This document shows positions 25,507 through 35,519 of a DNA stretch of 64,000 nucleotides, one piece after another. Under the pieces are notes generated by a model, which had not been told where the DNA came from, did no database searches, and was given only the letters and a program-made list of their open reading frames with translations. The DNA is from RGIG9608 sp045602425 (GTDB lineage: Bacteria; Bacteroidota; Bacteroidia; Bacteroidales; Paludibacteraceae): positions 1 to 64,000 of the forward strand of contig JAZSBO010000022.1 in assembly GCA_045602425.1 (NCBI GenBank), read 5' to 3'. Each line of letters begins with the position of its first letter. Within the stretch, counting starts at the first letter, position 1. The position numbers and the translations under genes were made by a program.

Positions 25507-26155
25507 TGATAATTATTTGATTGAAAATGGCATTTGCTATATCGAAATCTTCTTGAGTGTCAATATCACAACTTTCGACAGCACTTACTTCAACCATAAA
25601 AGGCTTTGTCCCAATACGGCAATTGTGTTTATTTATCAACTCTTGTTTGTAAATATAGAAACCACTCGTTTCTTCAAAAATCGGTTCTAAGTCTTGTGTA
25701 CGTGGAATGTTGTTAAGGTCGTAGTTGAAAGTCTTACCATTTTTCCACAAGAAAGTCTGTATTTTTTTTACGGCAAATGCAGAATCAAAATCACTATTTT
25801 TGATAGCATTAAGTCCTATTTCAATACTTTGTGGTTTGATAAATGGGGCAGTTGCATGACTCATTACATAGATATCTGCAGGAACATCTTTAGCAAATGC
25901 TGCCAATACTTCGTTTATTTTTGTTGAATTCTGATCAAAAAATTCGTCTCTTTTAAGATACTCAATTCCTTTGGGAATGAATTCTTTTATTTTTGGATTA
26001 CTACAATAGACATATATTTTATCAATGCCATTTACTTTTTTTAAAGTTTCAAAAATATAATGACATAGTGGGTCTCCATTGTCAAATGGTTTTATGTTTT
26101 TGTTTGGTAAACGTTCATTATTGAGTTTTATAGGAACAACTGCAATAGTTTTCAT
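25496..26155 (-). CDS. CMP-sugar (acylneuraminate-type) cytidylyltransferase
   Basis: A protein of 219 residues with the NeuA/KdsB-style start TIAVVPIKLNNERLPNKN (nucleotide-binding Arg and Lys kept), MSHATAPFIKPQSI in place of the HPTSP block, and an ED-containing C-terminus (TQEDFDIANAIF). It should transfer CMP from CTP to a 2-keto sugar acid in the cytoplasm. Length fits short neuraminate cytidylyltransferases without the phosphatase domain. It overlaps the aldolase start by 11 bases and the GT2 stop by 4, so product and donor synthesis look coupled. Confidence 0.82.
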   Translation of the reverse strand: MKTIAVVPIKLNNERLPNKNIKPFDNGDPLCHYIFETLKKVNGIDKIYVYCSNPKIKEFIPKGIEYLKRDEFFDQNSTKINEVLAAFAKDVPADIYVMSHATAPFIKPQSIEIGLNAIKNSDFDSAFAVKKIQTFLWKNGKTFNYDLNNIPRTQDLEPIFEETSGFYIYKQELINKHNCRIGTKPFMVEVSAVESCDIDTQEDFDIANAIFNQIIINEK

Positions 26156-27057
26156 TTTTTTAGCAATCCTTTAGTTACGTTATATCTAAAAAGTATGAGT
26201 TTCCATCCTTTTTGTGGAGCAAATTTAAAAATATATCCGCAAAAAAGGAAGAGTGTTGCTATCCATTTAATGCATTCTATTATTAAGCGTTTGATGTATT
26301 TTGCTTTAGAGATACTTAATGTTCGTAAGCGTTCGCTATGTCCAATTGCTAATGTCAGTTTGTCGAAATAAGGTTTCTCTAATTTTTTTTGTGGTATTTT
26401 GTGATATAAAATCGATTTCGGTAAATAAAAAATCTGCATATTACGAGTTCGCATTTTGTCGAAAATGTCTTTTTCTTCAGCTCCTGCTAAATTATCTCCT
26501 TTTCGTCCTAATTCAGTGTTGAAGAATCCGACTTTGTCGAATACAATTTTGCGATAAGCAGCATTTCCTCCTCCAGGGAAATCTGTTTTCCTAAAAGGCT
26601 TAATTTTATCACCATTATAAAGATATGCTGTAAGCAACTGTTTTGTGTAGAAACTCATCCACTTAGGTTCTTGGGTTTCGTATAGTGGAATTATCGGGCC
26701 TCCTGCAGCAAAAATATGGGTGTTTTTTTGAAAAAAATCGAAATAGCTTTGTAAATGTTCTTTATTGACAAGAGCATCGTCATCGACGTAAATCAGAATA
26801 TCTCCAGCAGATTCTATAATACCTCGATTCCTTGCAAAAGAGAGACCTTGTTGTTGCTCAAAAATATAACGAGCGTTTATTTCTGGAAAATCTTTTTTGA
26901 ATTGTTCAAAGATTTTTTTCGTGTTATCGTTAGAATTATTATCGATTACCAATACTTCAAAAATATTTTTTTCAAGTGTATTTTGTGCAATGCTTTTCAA
27001 AATGTGGTAAAGATACTTTTCGCGATTATAGGTGCAAATTATAACTGATATTTTCAT
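26152..27057 (-). CDS. GT2-family glycosyltransferase
   Basis: A protein of 301 residues with a GT2 fold: ISVIICTYNREKYL, VLVIDNNSNDNT, the DxD motif YVDDDA, and an acceptor-side acidic motif in GAEEKDIFDKM. A hydrophobic C-terminal segment (CIKWIATLFLFCGYIF) suggests membrane association. It is the first gene of the glycan cassette. Its ATG overlaps the stop of the TonB-dependent receptor gene by 1 base (TAATG), so it is probably translated from the same message. Confidence 0.85.
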   Translation of the reverse strand: MKISVIICTYNREKYLYHILKSIAQNTLEKNIFEVLVIDNNSNDNTKKIFEQFKKDFPEINARYIFEQQQGLSFARNRGIIESAGDILIYVDDDALVNKEHLQSYFDFFQKNTHIFAAGGPIIPLYETQEPKWMSFYTKQLLTAYLYNGDKIKPFRKTDFPGGGNAAYRKIVFDKVGFFNTELGRKGDNLAGAEEKDIFDKMRTRNMQIFYLPKSILYHKIPQKKLEKPYFDKLTLAIGHSERLRTLSISKAKYIKRLIIECIKWIATLFLFCGYIFKFAPQKGWKLILFRYNVTKGLLKK

Positions 27058-29522
27058 TAGAAATCGATTGTTACTTTGAAATTGAATAATATACCTGATA
27101 AATAATTGGGAACAGCATTTTGTTGGTTATAAATGTCTGTTACCCAGTAATAAGAGTTAATGTTTTTGATGTTGAGCAAGTTGAAAATTTCTAAATTTAA
27201 TGCCCAAGCCTTCACTACTTTTGACTTACGCATAAACTTTTCTCTCCCTGCAACAAAATCACGAGAAGCTCCGATGTCAACTCTTCGGTAGGCTTTAGTC
27301 CTAAATGTAGCTTGATAACGTTCGCTGTGAGGAGCCCCGAATGGTAAGCCATCTGCCCAAATCATTTTCAAATAAACTTTATATTCAGGGTGATTTGGAA
27401 AATAGTCCTGGTAAAAAAGAGCAATACTGTAGCGTTGTTCATTGGGACGAGAAATGTAACCAGGAGCAACTTTCCCAAGAAAAGTACCTGTATTGCTATA
27501 AACATTGTACGAATCGTCTAAAATATCTTCGCGACAACGCATCCATGAAAACGAAATCCACGAGTCTGTACCTGGAACAAATTCTCCAAAAAGTTTTAAA
27601 TCAATACCTGCTGCATAAGCTTTTGCATCGTTTCTCCCCGAGTAGCGTACACGTACATTGTCGATATAATACGATATAACATTGTCACTAGGTTTGTAAT
27701 AACCTTCAAGCGTTAATTTAAATGGCCGTTTAAATAGACGAAAATGATAGTCAGCACCTAATACTAAATGTAAAGAACGTTGCGACTTTATATTTTTATT
27801 AAGAGTAATGGTAGAATTCCCGTTTGCATCTTTTGTTTCAAGACGTAATTCTTTATAAAAAGGCGATTGATAGTATAGTCCACCAGCAAATCGGAATGTA
27901 AAATCCGCTTTCCAATTAGGATACAACGATATAGCAAGGCGTGGACTCACCAACCATTCCTCGTTGAAAGACCAATAACTCGCTCGAATACCTCCACTAA
28001 AGGTCCACAGTCCATGATGTCTCCGTAGCTTGTAATACTCTTGAGCGAATGCAGACAATCGCCAAGATTTCATTGAGTTTTTTGATGTAAGGTTGTAAAT
28101 AAGGTTTACTTGTTGTGAATTGAATGGCAAGGAGTAGCCTGCTGAATCACGAAATTCCCATTCTCTAATTTCATCTTCGATAAATTCACCTTGTCCAGTT
28201 ATTCCGAATTTCAATAAATGATTACCTTTTTTAAACTCTCCGAGAGAAGATAAATTGACAACAGTTGCAGAGAGTTTGTTTCTTGCATGCTCGTGATAGG
28301 TGCCTGAACCAAGAGTTGTTGCTTCGCTATCATTTAACATACTGTTAGAAATATCAATATCTGAAAGCCAATACTCGCCAGTAATATCGTATGTCTCTTT
28401 TTCAAATGTGTTGAAAGCTGAGGTCATAAGGCTCAATTTTAAGCTTTTTATAGGTTTGTAATCAATTGTAAAGGCCCCAAATAATGTTCTAAATTTATCG
28501 TTTTCTTGTCCTTCGAAATAGACTTTGAAAGTTCGGGCAGACTGAAATGTCCCAAAAGTAGTTTCACGATCTTTCGGTATGAAACGATAACTATTTTGTG
28601 AGATATTTCCTAAAAACGAAGCACTCCATTTATCAGAAAATCGGAATGTAAGATACGTTTGATAATCAATGAAATTTTGTGCGTATTCACCTTTTGTGTC
28701 AAGTGTTCCAAGCAAGTAATTTGATGTCTTATAACGAAGTCCGTGTATCTGTGTGAAATTTTTTGCAGCAGAACCAACATACATATTTGCTCCTAAAAGA
28801 CTGACAGATGTTGATGCCTCAAATTTTGATGGAGTTTTGTACTTGATATCTAAAACAGATGACATTTTATCGCTATACTGTGCTCCGAATCCGCCTGATG
28901 AAAACTCTACAGAACTTACCAAATCGGGATTGATAAAGCTTAACCCTTCTTGCTGACCTGCACGAATTAATAATGGACGATAGATTTCAATATTGTTTAC
29001 ATATACACTATTCTCATCGAAATTTCCACCACGAACGGAGTATTGTGTACTCATTTCGTTAGTGGAGTTAACTCCTGCAAAAGTAGAAAGAAGAGCTTCT
29101 ATGCTATTTGAAGGACCTGCGAGGTACTTTACCTTACTCGCATCTATTTTTTGCATCATCATTGTTTGTTGTCCTTCGGCTTTTACTTCTACTGTTGCTA
29201 ATTCGGTTATATCTTCTTGTAATGTGATATTTAAGGTAAACGATTCTTTGTCAGTAGAGATCTTTTTTTCGACAGATTTGTATCCAATACACGAAAAGAC
29301 GATGTTAAATGAATCGGCTTTTTGTAATGCTAATTCATAATATCCTTTTTCGTTTGTTGTAACTCCTTCTAATTGGATAGTTTCAAAAATGTTAGCCATA
29401 TCGATGGCTTGTTGTGCTTTGTTCAAAACATATCCTCTAATATAAATTTTAGAGTTATGTTGAGCTAAACATAACATACTAAAACAGGAAATAAAAAAGG
29501 ATATCAGAATTTTCCGCAACAT
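27057..29522 (-). CDS. TonB-dependent outer-membrane receptor with carboxypeptidase-regulatory domain
   Basis: A protein of 821 residues: a signal peptide (ends near MLCLAQ), a CarboxypepD_reg-like beta sandwich (about 27-110, with GYYELALQKADSF), a plug (about 118-230, SVRGGNFDENSVYVNNIEIY) and a large beta barrel ending in an aromatic residue (FKVTIDF). There is no SusD partner gene, so it is not a standard polysaccharide-utilisation pair. The substrate is unknown. The gap to the upstream uvrD gene is 18 bases with no promoter or terminator seen, so co-transcription is likely. Confidence 0.87.
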   Translation of the reverse strand: MLRKILISFFISCFSMLCLAQHNSKIYIRGYVLNKAQQAIDMANIFETIQLEGVTTNEKGYYELALQKADSFNIVFSCIGYKSVEKKISTDKESFTLNITLQEDITELATVEVKAEGQQTMMMQKIDASKVKYLAGPSNSIEALLSTFAGVNSTNEMSTQYSVRGGNFDENSVYVNNIEIYRPLLIRAGQQEGLSFINPDLVSSVEFSSGGFGAQYSDKMSSVLDIKYKTPSKFEASTSVSLLGANMYVGSAAKNFTQIHGLRYKTSNYLLGTLDTKGEYAQNFIDYQTYLTFRFSDKWSASFLGNISQNSYRFIPKDRETTFGTFQSARTFKVYFEGQENDKFRTLFGAFTIDYKPIKSLKLSLMTSAFNTFEKETYDITGEYWLSDIDISNSMLNDSEATTLGSGTYHEHARNKLSATVVNLSSLGEFKKGNHLLKFGITGQGEFIEDEIREWEFRDSAGYSLPFNSQQVNLIYNLTSKNSMKSWRLSAFAQEYYKLRRHHGLWTFSGGIRASYWSFNEEWLVSPRLAISLYPNWKADFTFRFAGGLYYQSPFYKELRLETKDANGNSTITLNKNIKSQRSLHLVLGADYHFRLFKRPFKLTLEGYYKPSDNVISYYIDNVRVRYSGRNDAKAYAAGIDLKLFGEFVPGTDSWISFSWMRCREDILDDSYNVYSNTGTFLGKVAPGYISRPNEQRYSIALFYQDYFPNHPEYKVYLKMIWADGLPFGAPHSERYQATFRTKAYRRVDIGASRDFVAGREKFMRKSKVVKAWALNLEIFNLLNIKNINSYYWVTDIYNQQNAVPNYLSGILFNFKVTIDF

Positions 29523-29540
29523 ATAATATTAACGTTCAGA

Positions 29541-31820
29541 CTATTCGGTTATTGTAAGTTTTGCGTATTTTAGTAATAGTTGTTTTGTACCTTTAAATTG
29601 GAATTCTACTTTAGCTTTCATTTCATTGCCATTACCTTCTAAACCAATTACGATTCCTTTGCCAAAAATAGCATGAACAACTTTAGAACCGACTTTTAAT
29701 TTATTGTCATTAATGGAGTTATTGATGGCTACATTTTCGTTTCTATTATTAGACGATACTGTTTCTTTTTTATGTGAGGAGTAGGTTTTAAAATGGCTAA
29801 AATTATTGACGGTTTCTTTCCCATAAAAAGTACCATAATCTTCTTGTTGATGCAGATATTTAGAATCGAGATCCTTGATAAAACGACTTGGATTTGAAAA
29901 TTGTGTTTGTCCATTTCTGAATCGCGATTTTGCATAAGAGAGAATACAATTTTCTTTCGCTCGTGTTATTGCTACATAAAGCAGACGTCGCTCTTCTTCG
30001 ATTTCGCTTGAAGTTTGACAAAGTGATGATGGGAAAAGCTGTTCTTCCAATCCAGCTATAAAAACATTCTTAAACTCAAGCCCTTTGGCCGAGTGAATAG
30101 TCATTAATGTTACATTGTTTTGCTCATTGTCTTTTTCGTTGTCTTGGTCAGTAAACAATGAAACTTCTGCTAAAAAATCTGTTAAAGAAATATTATTTTC
30201 ACCTTCGTTGGCTCTTCTATCACAAAATTCATAAACCATGTTTATAAATTCGTTAATATTTTCTTTTTTGCTTAAATTTTCAGGTGAATCATCACTTGAA
30301 ATATCAGCAATGATTCCACTTTCTTTGATGATTTTATCAACAGTTGCATAGGCATCATTTTCTTGACAAAAAACTGAAAATTTTTCGATTTTCTGTGTGA
30401 AGTCAAGAATTTTTTTCTGGGTACCACTATTAATTTTTACATCGAAATCGGTAGGATGTTGTGCTATTTCGAAAACACTTTTTTTATATATGTGTGCGGT
30501 AAAAAACAATTTATTCTGTGTAGTTTCTCCTATGCCACGAGCAGGATAATTGATTACCCGTCGTAATGCTTCTTCATCATTTTTATTAATTGTCAATCGG
30601 CAATAAGCAAGGATATCTTTTATCTCTTTACGTTGATAAAATGAGATTCCTCCATAAATTTTATAGGGAATATTGTTTTTTCGGAAAGCATCTTCGAGAA
30701 CTCGCGATTGTGAATTTGTACGATAAAGGATTGCAAAATCAGAATAATTGTAATCTTTTGTTCGGCATATCTGACGTATTTTAGTAGTGATCGAAGACGC
30801 TTCATCATAATCGGAATATGAGGTAAGAACTTCTAATAAATTTCCACGTTCATTTTCAGAATAAACATTTTTTTTAATTTGATTGTAGTTTTTTTCTATC
30901 AGAGAGTTTGCTACTTCGACAATATTTTTTGTAGATCTGTAATTCTGCTCTAATTTAAACAATTTGCAGTTTGGAAAATTTTGCTGAAAAGTAAGTATAT
31001 TGTCGATGTTAGCACCTCGAAAGGAATAAATACTTTGTGCATCGTCTCCTACAGCACACACTTTCTGATGCTTTGCAGCTAAAGCTTTTATTATTAAATG
31101 TTGAGAATAATTTGTATCTTGATATTCGTCAATTAGGATAAACGAAAAAAGATTTTGATATTGTTCTAAAACGTCGGGGAACGATGTGAATAACAAATTT
31201 GTGTTGAAAAGCAAATCATCGAAATCCATCACATTTGATTGCTTGCATCGTTCCACATATTGTTTATAAATATTAAAGAATTCTGGTATTTTTTTGAAAT
31301 AATCATTTCTCTGATTTTCGTAGTCAGATTCATAGGCAGCAGGAGAAACAAGACAATTTTTTAGCATAGATATTTTTGCCAAGATATTTCCCGCTTTGTA
31401 ATTTTTGTCATCAAGATTCATTGTTTTAATAATGTTCTTAACTAAACTTTTTGAATCGCTACTATCGTAGATTGTAAATTGTGGAGTGAATCCGAGCAAT
31501 TCGGCGTGTTGTCTTAAAATTCGGGAAAATATAGAGTGAAATGTCCCCATCCAGAGCTGAGAAGCAACCTTTTCCCCAACAATGCTTGCAATACGTTCTT
31601 TCATTTCGTTTGCCGCCTTGTTTGTGAATGTAAGTGCAAGAATTCGGTATGGTTGAAATCCCGTTGTAAGAAGATAAGCTATCTTGTAAGTTAAAACACG
31701 TGTTTTGCCAGATCCTGCTCCTGCAATTATTAAAGAAGCTCCATCGTTATAGAGAGTAGCCTCTTGTTGACTTTTATTAAGATTTTCTAAAAAATCAGTT
31801 TCTGTTATTTCGCTAACCAC
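29541..31820 (-). CDS. UvrD/PcrA-type superfamily 1 DNA helicase
   Basis: A 3'-5' helicase of 759 residues for repair and replication restart. Walker A is GAGSGKT (34-40); other motifs are LALTFTNKAANEM, FILIDEYQDTN, GDDAQSIYSFRGA, LEQNYRS, TIHSAKGLEF and LLYVAITRAKE. A C-terminal Tudor-like tail (GSKVVHAIFGKGIVIGLEG) matches PcrA, which binds RNA polymerase through it. PcrA or UvrD are both reasonable names. Its start lies inside the end of the EnvC-like gene (16-base overlap). Confidence 0.93.
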   Translation of the reverse strand: MVSEITETDFLENLNKSQQEATLYNDGASLIIAGAGSGKTRVLTYKIAYLLTTGFQPYRILALTFTNKAANEMKERIASIVGEKVASQLWMGTFHSIFSRILRQHAELLGFTPQFTIYDSSDSKSLVKNIIKTMNLDDKNYKAGNILAKISMLKNCLVSPAAYESDYENQRNDYFKKIPEFFNIYKQYVERCKQSNVMDFDDLLFNTNLLFTSFPDVLEQYQNLFSFILIDEYQDTNYSQHLIIKALAAKHQKVCAVGDDAQSIYSFRGANIDNILTFQQNFPNCKLFKLEQNYRSTKNIVEVANSLIEKNYNQIKKNVYSENERGNLLEVLTSYSDYDEASSITTKIRQICRTKDYNYSDFAILYRTNSQSRVLEDAFRKNNIPYKIYGGISFYQRKEIKDILAYCRLTINKNDEEALRRVINYPARGIGETTQNKLFFTAHIYKKSVFEIAQHPTDFDVKINSGTQKKILDFTQKIEKFSVFCQENDAYATVDKIIKESGIIADISSDDSPENLSKKENINEFINMVYEFCDRRANEGENNISLTDFLAEVSLFTDQDNEKDNEQNNVTLMTIHSAKGLEFKNVFIAGLEEQLFPSSLCQTSSEIEEERRLLYVAITRAKENCILSYAKSRFRNGQTQFSNPSRFIKDLDSKYLHQQEDYGTFYGKETVNNFSHFKTYSSHKKETVSSNNRNENVAINNSINDNKLKVGSKVVHAIFGKGIVIGLEGNGNEMKAKVEFQFKGTKQLLLKYAKLTITE

Positions 31821-33013
31821 GGTTCTGGATTTTGTAGGGTTGTGTTTAAATAGAGCATTAATAACATTTCGGTTTTATTATCGTTTTCTTCATCAACAAA
31901 AATTTTACCAATTTTTTGTTTCGCAGAAACCTTATCTCCTTCTTTTACATAAAGTGTTGTCAGATTGGTATAAACAGTCCTATAGTTACCATGTTTTATG
32001 ATTACGGCATTGTTACTTCCTGGTACAGAAAAACATTGAGTAACAATACCTTCGAATATCGCACGAGCATCACTGCCCATATTTGTTTGAATATAAATAC
32101 CTTTGTTGTTAGTAGTTACATGCTCAAGAACAGGATGTTTTTGTATTCCAAATTTACCACTTACGAATCCTTTCTCGACAGGCCAAGGCAATCGACCTTT
32201 GTTTTTCTCAAAATTGCCCGCAATAAGAGCCTCTTCTTTGGTCAATATTATTTTGTTTTGCTTATTATTCGAATTTCTCTTTTGTTCTTTTTTTATTTCA
32301 GCATCAATAAGAGCTTGAATTTTTCGGTTAAGTTCGTTTGCTGTTTTTTGTTGTTTCTTTTGTTGAGCAATTAATTTTTTTTCCTTTGTTTTAAGCTCAT
32401 TAAGCATCTTGTTTTCTTTTTGTCTGTCGGATTCTAATTTCTGATTTTCATATTGTTTTATGGACAAGACTTCTGACTTCTTTTCTCGACTTTGAGTTAG
32501 AACTTCTTCTTTTTCTGCTAATAAGATAGTGGTTTGCTCAATTTCCTGTGCTTGTTGTTTTCTGTATCTGGCAAATTGTTGTAAATAACGAATGCGTCGG
32601 AACATTTGGTTGAAATTTTCAGCAGAAAGAATGAAGGAAATATAAGAAAGTGCATTTGTACGATAGTGTGTTTTTTGTACCAATGCAGCATATTCTACTT
32701 TAATTCGTTCTAATTTTTGTAAAAGATTGTTACGTTCTGTTTGCAATGTATCAATAGTAAGATTAATGACATTGAGTTCTTGGTTGATATTTGATATGAT
32801 TTGTTGACGCTCATAAATGTTCTGTTTAATAATGTTTATTTTATTCACACTACTTTGCTTTGATTTATTTGTTTCGTTCAACAATTTATTTGTTACTTCG
32901 AGGTTATTTAGAGCTTGTTTTCTTCGTTTTTCAAGTTCTTTTAATGATTGTGCTTGTAGATTCAGAATTGAAAAAATCAGAATAAAAAGCAATGTTAGAG
33001 ATCTATTAAACAT
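31805..33013 (-). CDS. EnvC-like murein hydrolase activator (coiled coil plus degenerate LytM)
   Basis: A protein of 402 residues with a signal peptide (ends near NLQAQ). Long coiled coils fill residues of about 22-255, followed by a LytM-type domain (about 275-402; GRLPWPVEKGFVSGKFG, then EGDKVSAKQKIG). The M23 metal sites are lost: the HxxxD region reads NNKGIYIQT and the HxH region MLLMLYL. That pattern fits EnvC, which activates amidases during cell division without cutting murein itself. The order dut, TPR protein, DUF4292 and EnvC-like is familiar in Bacteroidota. Confidence 0.87.
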   Translation of the reverse strand: MFNRSLTLLFILIFSILNLQAQSLKELEKRRKQALNNLEVTNKLLNETNKSKQSSVNKINIIKQNIYERQQIISNINQELNVINLTIDTLQTERNNLLQKLERIKVEYAALVQKTHYRTNALSYISFILSAENFNQMFRRIRYLQQFARYRKQQAQEIEQTTILLAEKEEVLTQSREKKSEVLSIKQYENQKLESDRQKENKMLNELKTKEKKLIAQQKKQQKTANELNRKIQALIDAEIKKEQKRNSNNKQNKIILTKEEALIAGNFEKNKGRLPWPVEKGFVSGKFGIQKHPVLEHVTTNNKGIYIQTNMGSDARAIFEGIVTQCFSVPGSNNAVIIKHGNYRTVYTNLTTLYVKEGDKVSAKQKIGKIFVDEENDNKTEMLLMLYLNTTLQNPEPWLAK

Positions 33014-33016
33014 AAT

Positions 33017-33835
33017 TTATTTTGTTAGTAATTGGTTGAAAGTTACTTTTTCGTATCGAGAAAAATCAATGGGTGTTAAGTCAATGGAATTGTCAAAAGT
33101 TGCTTTTGTAATGTCAAAAGACAATTTTGCATTACTATTTTTTGATAAAAAAGCGATAGTGATATTTTTAGGATATGCTATTTTTTTGAATGTATTAATT
33201 TCACTGTAAGTTACTTGTGCAGATGAACCTTCCAAAAAAACTGATAAGTCGATGTTGTTTATTTTGTAATCTTCCGTAATTCCTATTCTATGTAGTATTT
33301 TTCCATCACCAGAAGTTGATGTTAAATTATAGGTTTCTCCTATTTTTTCGAGTAAAAAATAATCGTTGAATGTATATTCTTTCATTTCTCTTCCTATTAC
33401 GAAAAGTTTCTGCTTTAGTATGTCTTGTAACAGGGTGAAATTGATAGGGATAGCAGTAAACGTAGATAAGTAATCATAACTTGATTCAAAGTATTTTTTA
33501 TTCAATTTATCAAAAATTCTAATATTGTTTTGGTATAATTCTATTCGAAAGATTTCAAATCCTAAAAGTGGTTGGAGAGAAACAATAATTGTGCTATCAG
33601 TTTGCATTCGCAAATTGCCATACAAATTCCACGATTGTTGTCCAAGGGTTAAGTTAATATTCATCTTTGAGATGTTTAACGAAGAAAACTGTGGTTCGTT
33701 TTTGACTACTTGTGTACAAAAAAACTCGGTATCTTTAAAGACTGATGGAACTTGTGTCAAACTTTGTTTAGTTTTACATGCGGTACAAAGACAAATTACA
33801 ATTGTGATTAGAAAAAAATTATTTTTTGTTTTCAT
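33017..33835 (-). CDS. DUF4292 lipoprotein
   Basis: A protein of 272 residues with a lipobox (CLCTACK). The body is beta-rich (MNINLTLGQQSWNLYGNLRM, then SLQPLLGFEIFRIEL) in the style of DUF4292, which resembles LolA/LolB-like lipoprotein carriers. A role in outer-membrane lipoprotein handling is a guess from fold only. It lies 3 bases before the EnvC-like gene, and its start overlaps the end of the TPR gene by 17 bases. Confidence 0.8.
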   Translation of the reverse strand: MKTKNNFFLITIVICLCTACKTKQSLTQVPSVFKDTEFFCTQVVKNEPQFSSLNISKMNINLTLGQQSWNLYGNLRMQTDSTIIVSLQPLLGFEIFRIELYQNNIRIFDKLNKKYFESSYDYLSTFTAIPINFTLLQDILKQKLFVIGREMKEYTFNDYFLLEKIGETYNLTSTSGDGKILHRIGITEDYKINNIDLSVFLEGSSAQVTYSEINTFKKIAYPKNITIAFLSKNSNAKLSFDITKATFDNSIDLTPIDFSRYEKVTFNQLLTK

Positions 33836-35513
33836 TGGAATATCTCAAAATTTTATCTTTAATAATTTGGGAGTTATCGCCTAAAATTATTGCTTGTTGC
33901 CAAGCCTGAATAGCTTTTTTTGTTTCACCTTTTTTCAAGAGAATGTCGCCGTAATGGTCATAAATTTCACTATGTTGTCCATCTTTTTTTGCAATAGCTT
34001 TTTCAATATAAAATAATGCAAGAGTATATTGCTCTCTCATAAAAAGAATCCAAGCATAAGTGTCTAAATATGTTGCATTTGATGGCATTAGTTTAACAGC
34101 ATTACTGCTCATTTCTTCTGCTTTTTGCAAGTTCTGATTTTTTAATGCTAGAAAATAGGCGTAATTGTTGAGTACCGAATGATTTGATTGATCATAACTT
34201 ATCGCTTTTTCGTAGGAAAAGAAGGCCTCTTCCTCTTTCCGTAGTAAATGAAGCAAATCTCCTTTATATCCCCAATAAACAGAAAGTATAGTTTCGCTTC
34301 TTTTGGTAGCTTCATCTATGGCTGTGTTTATAGCAATTAATGCTTTCTCATATTCTCCTTTAGTACTTAGTAAGGTAGCATTCATGTAATGAAAATAATC
34401 CTCTCTGGGATTGTATTTTAATGCTTCATTAATGTTTTTTTCTCGATTTTCGGGAGCAAGAAATATTAGTTCAGTCCAAATTTCTGATTGGTGAGGATTC
34501 ACTTCTAATGATTTGTGAAAATATGTTATAGCTTTTACGGTATCTTTTTTGAATAAAAGAAGATACTTTGCAAAACTTGTTAAAATTTCGTAGTTTTCAC
34601 TATGTTGTTTTACTAAAATATCAAAACCTTTATCAACTTTTTCTGGTTTATCTTCAATGACTTCGAACAATATAAGTTTTTTTGCAGCCGGTGTTATATC
34701 TTTATCTGCAAAAGCTGCATAAATTAGGGAATCACTTTTTAGCGTGTCATTTTGTATGATATAACTACGAGCGAGAAATCCTATTGCATCAATGGTGTAT
34801 TCGCATTTTGGAGTTTTGTTTATAGCATATAAATATGCTTCGTTTGATTTTTTATCTTTTTTTTGTGCTAAATATTTTGCTCCAAGCTGTATGAACAATA
34901 GAGTATTGTCGGGATAATAATTGATCAATTTTTTTAATTCAGGAATAACTTTTCTCTCTTGATTAAGTTCGTATATAATAGCTAACTTTTCTAACCCTAT
35001 ATCAAGTTTTACTCCCTTGATTTTTTCTAATTTTTCCAATTGTTTATAAGCATCTTTGTGGTTACCCGTTTTTCTATAAAGTTGTGCAAGACGTTGGATG
35101 TATTCTTCATTGTATGGTTCATTTTTTATGAGTTCTAATATTAAGGTAATGGCTTCTTCGTGTTTGTTAAAAGCCTCGTAGTAATTTATTAGACTCTCTT
35201 TGTAGTATTTGTTATTCGGATTTTTTTCGAATGCTAACTTAAGATAATGAAAAGCTTTTTCGTGATTGTCGCATTCAAAATTTATGTAAAACAATTCGTA
35301 TAAAATATCACTATTTTCAGGATCAATCAAAAGAGCATGTTGGCAGAGATCTATAGCTTCATCATAGTTATGAGCTTGTCTTTTTTTTATAATTTCATAA
35401 AGCAAATATGTTGTATTTTGCTCCGTATTTTGTGCAACAATTCCCTTGTCAATGAACGAAAAGGGAATGCTGAAGAGTAAAGAAAATGATATGATGAAAA
35501 AACTTCTCTGCAT
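33819..35513 (-). CDS. Exported tetratricopeptide-repeat protein
   Basis: A protein of 564 residues with a hydrophobic N-terminal signal (FIISFSLLFSIPFSFI). TPR units fill the rest, for example ALLIDPENSDILYELFYINF, YYPDNTLLFIQLGAKYLAQK and SYEKAISYDQSNHSVLNNYA, with at least ten copies spaced 34-36 residues. It is a protein-binding scaffold, probably periplasmic. It follows dut by 6 bases and overlaps the DUF4292 gene. The partner is unknown; the neighbourhood points to envelope assembly. Confidence 0.85.
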   Translation of the reverse strand: MQRSFFIISFSLLFSIPFSFIDKGIVAQNTEQNTTYLLYEIIKKRQAHNYDEAIDLCQHALLIDPENSDILYELFYINFECDNHEKAFHYLKLAFEKNPNNKYYKESLINYYEAFNKHEEAITLILELIKNEPYNEEYIQRLAQLYRKTGNHKDAYKQLEKLEKIKGVKLDIGLEKLAIIYELNQERKVIPELKKLINYYPDNTLLFIQLGAKYLAQKKDKKSNEAYLYAINKTPKCEYTIDAIGFLARSYIIQNDTLKSDSLIYAAFADKDITPAAKKLILFEVIEDKPEKVDKGFDILVKQHSENYEILTSFAKYLLLFKKDTVKAITYFHKSLEVNPHQSEIWTELIFLAPENREKNINEALKYNPREDYFHYMNATLLSTKGEYEKALIAINTAIDEATKRSETILSVYWGYKGDLLHLLRKEEEAFFSYEKAISYDQSNHSVLNNYAYFLALKNQNLQKAEEMSSNAVKLMPSNATYLDTYAWILFMREQYTLALFYIEKAIAKKDGQHSEIYDHYGDILLKKGETKKAIQAWQQAIILGDNSQIIKDKILRYSNENKK

Positions 35514-35519
35514 TGATGT

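Noticed and set aside
27057..29522. A polysaccharide-utilisation SusC receptor
   Set aside because: No SusD gene is adjacent, the length of 821 residues is short for SusC, and the neighbours are helicase and glycan-synthesis genes.
31916..33209. Several plus-strand frames of 70-150 codons opposite the EnvC-like and DUF4292 genes
   Set aside because: Phe/Leu-rich shadows of AT-rich coding sequence on the minus strand, with no motifs, promoters or conserved starts.
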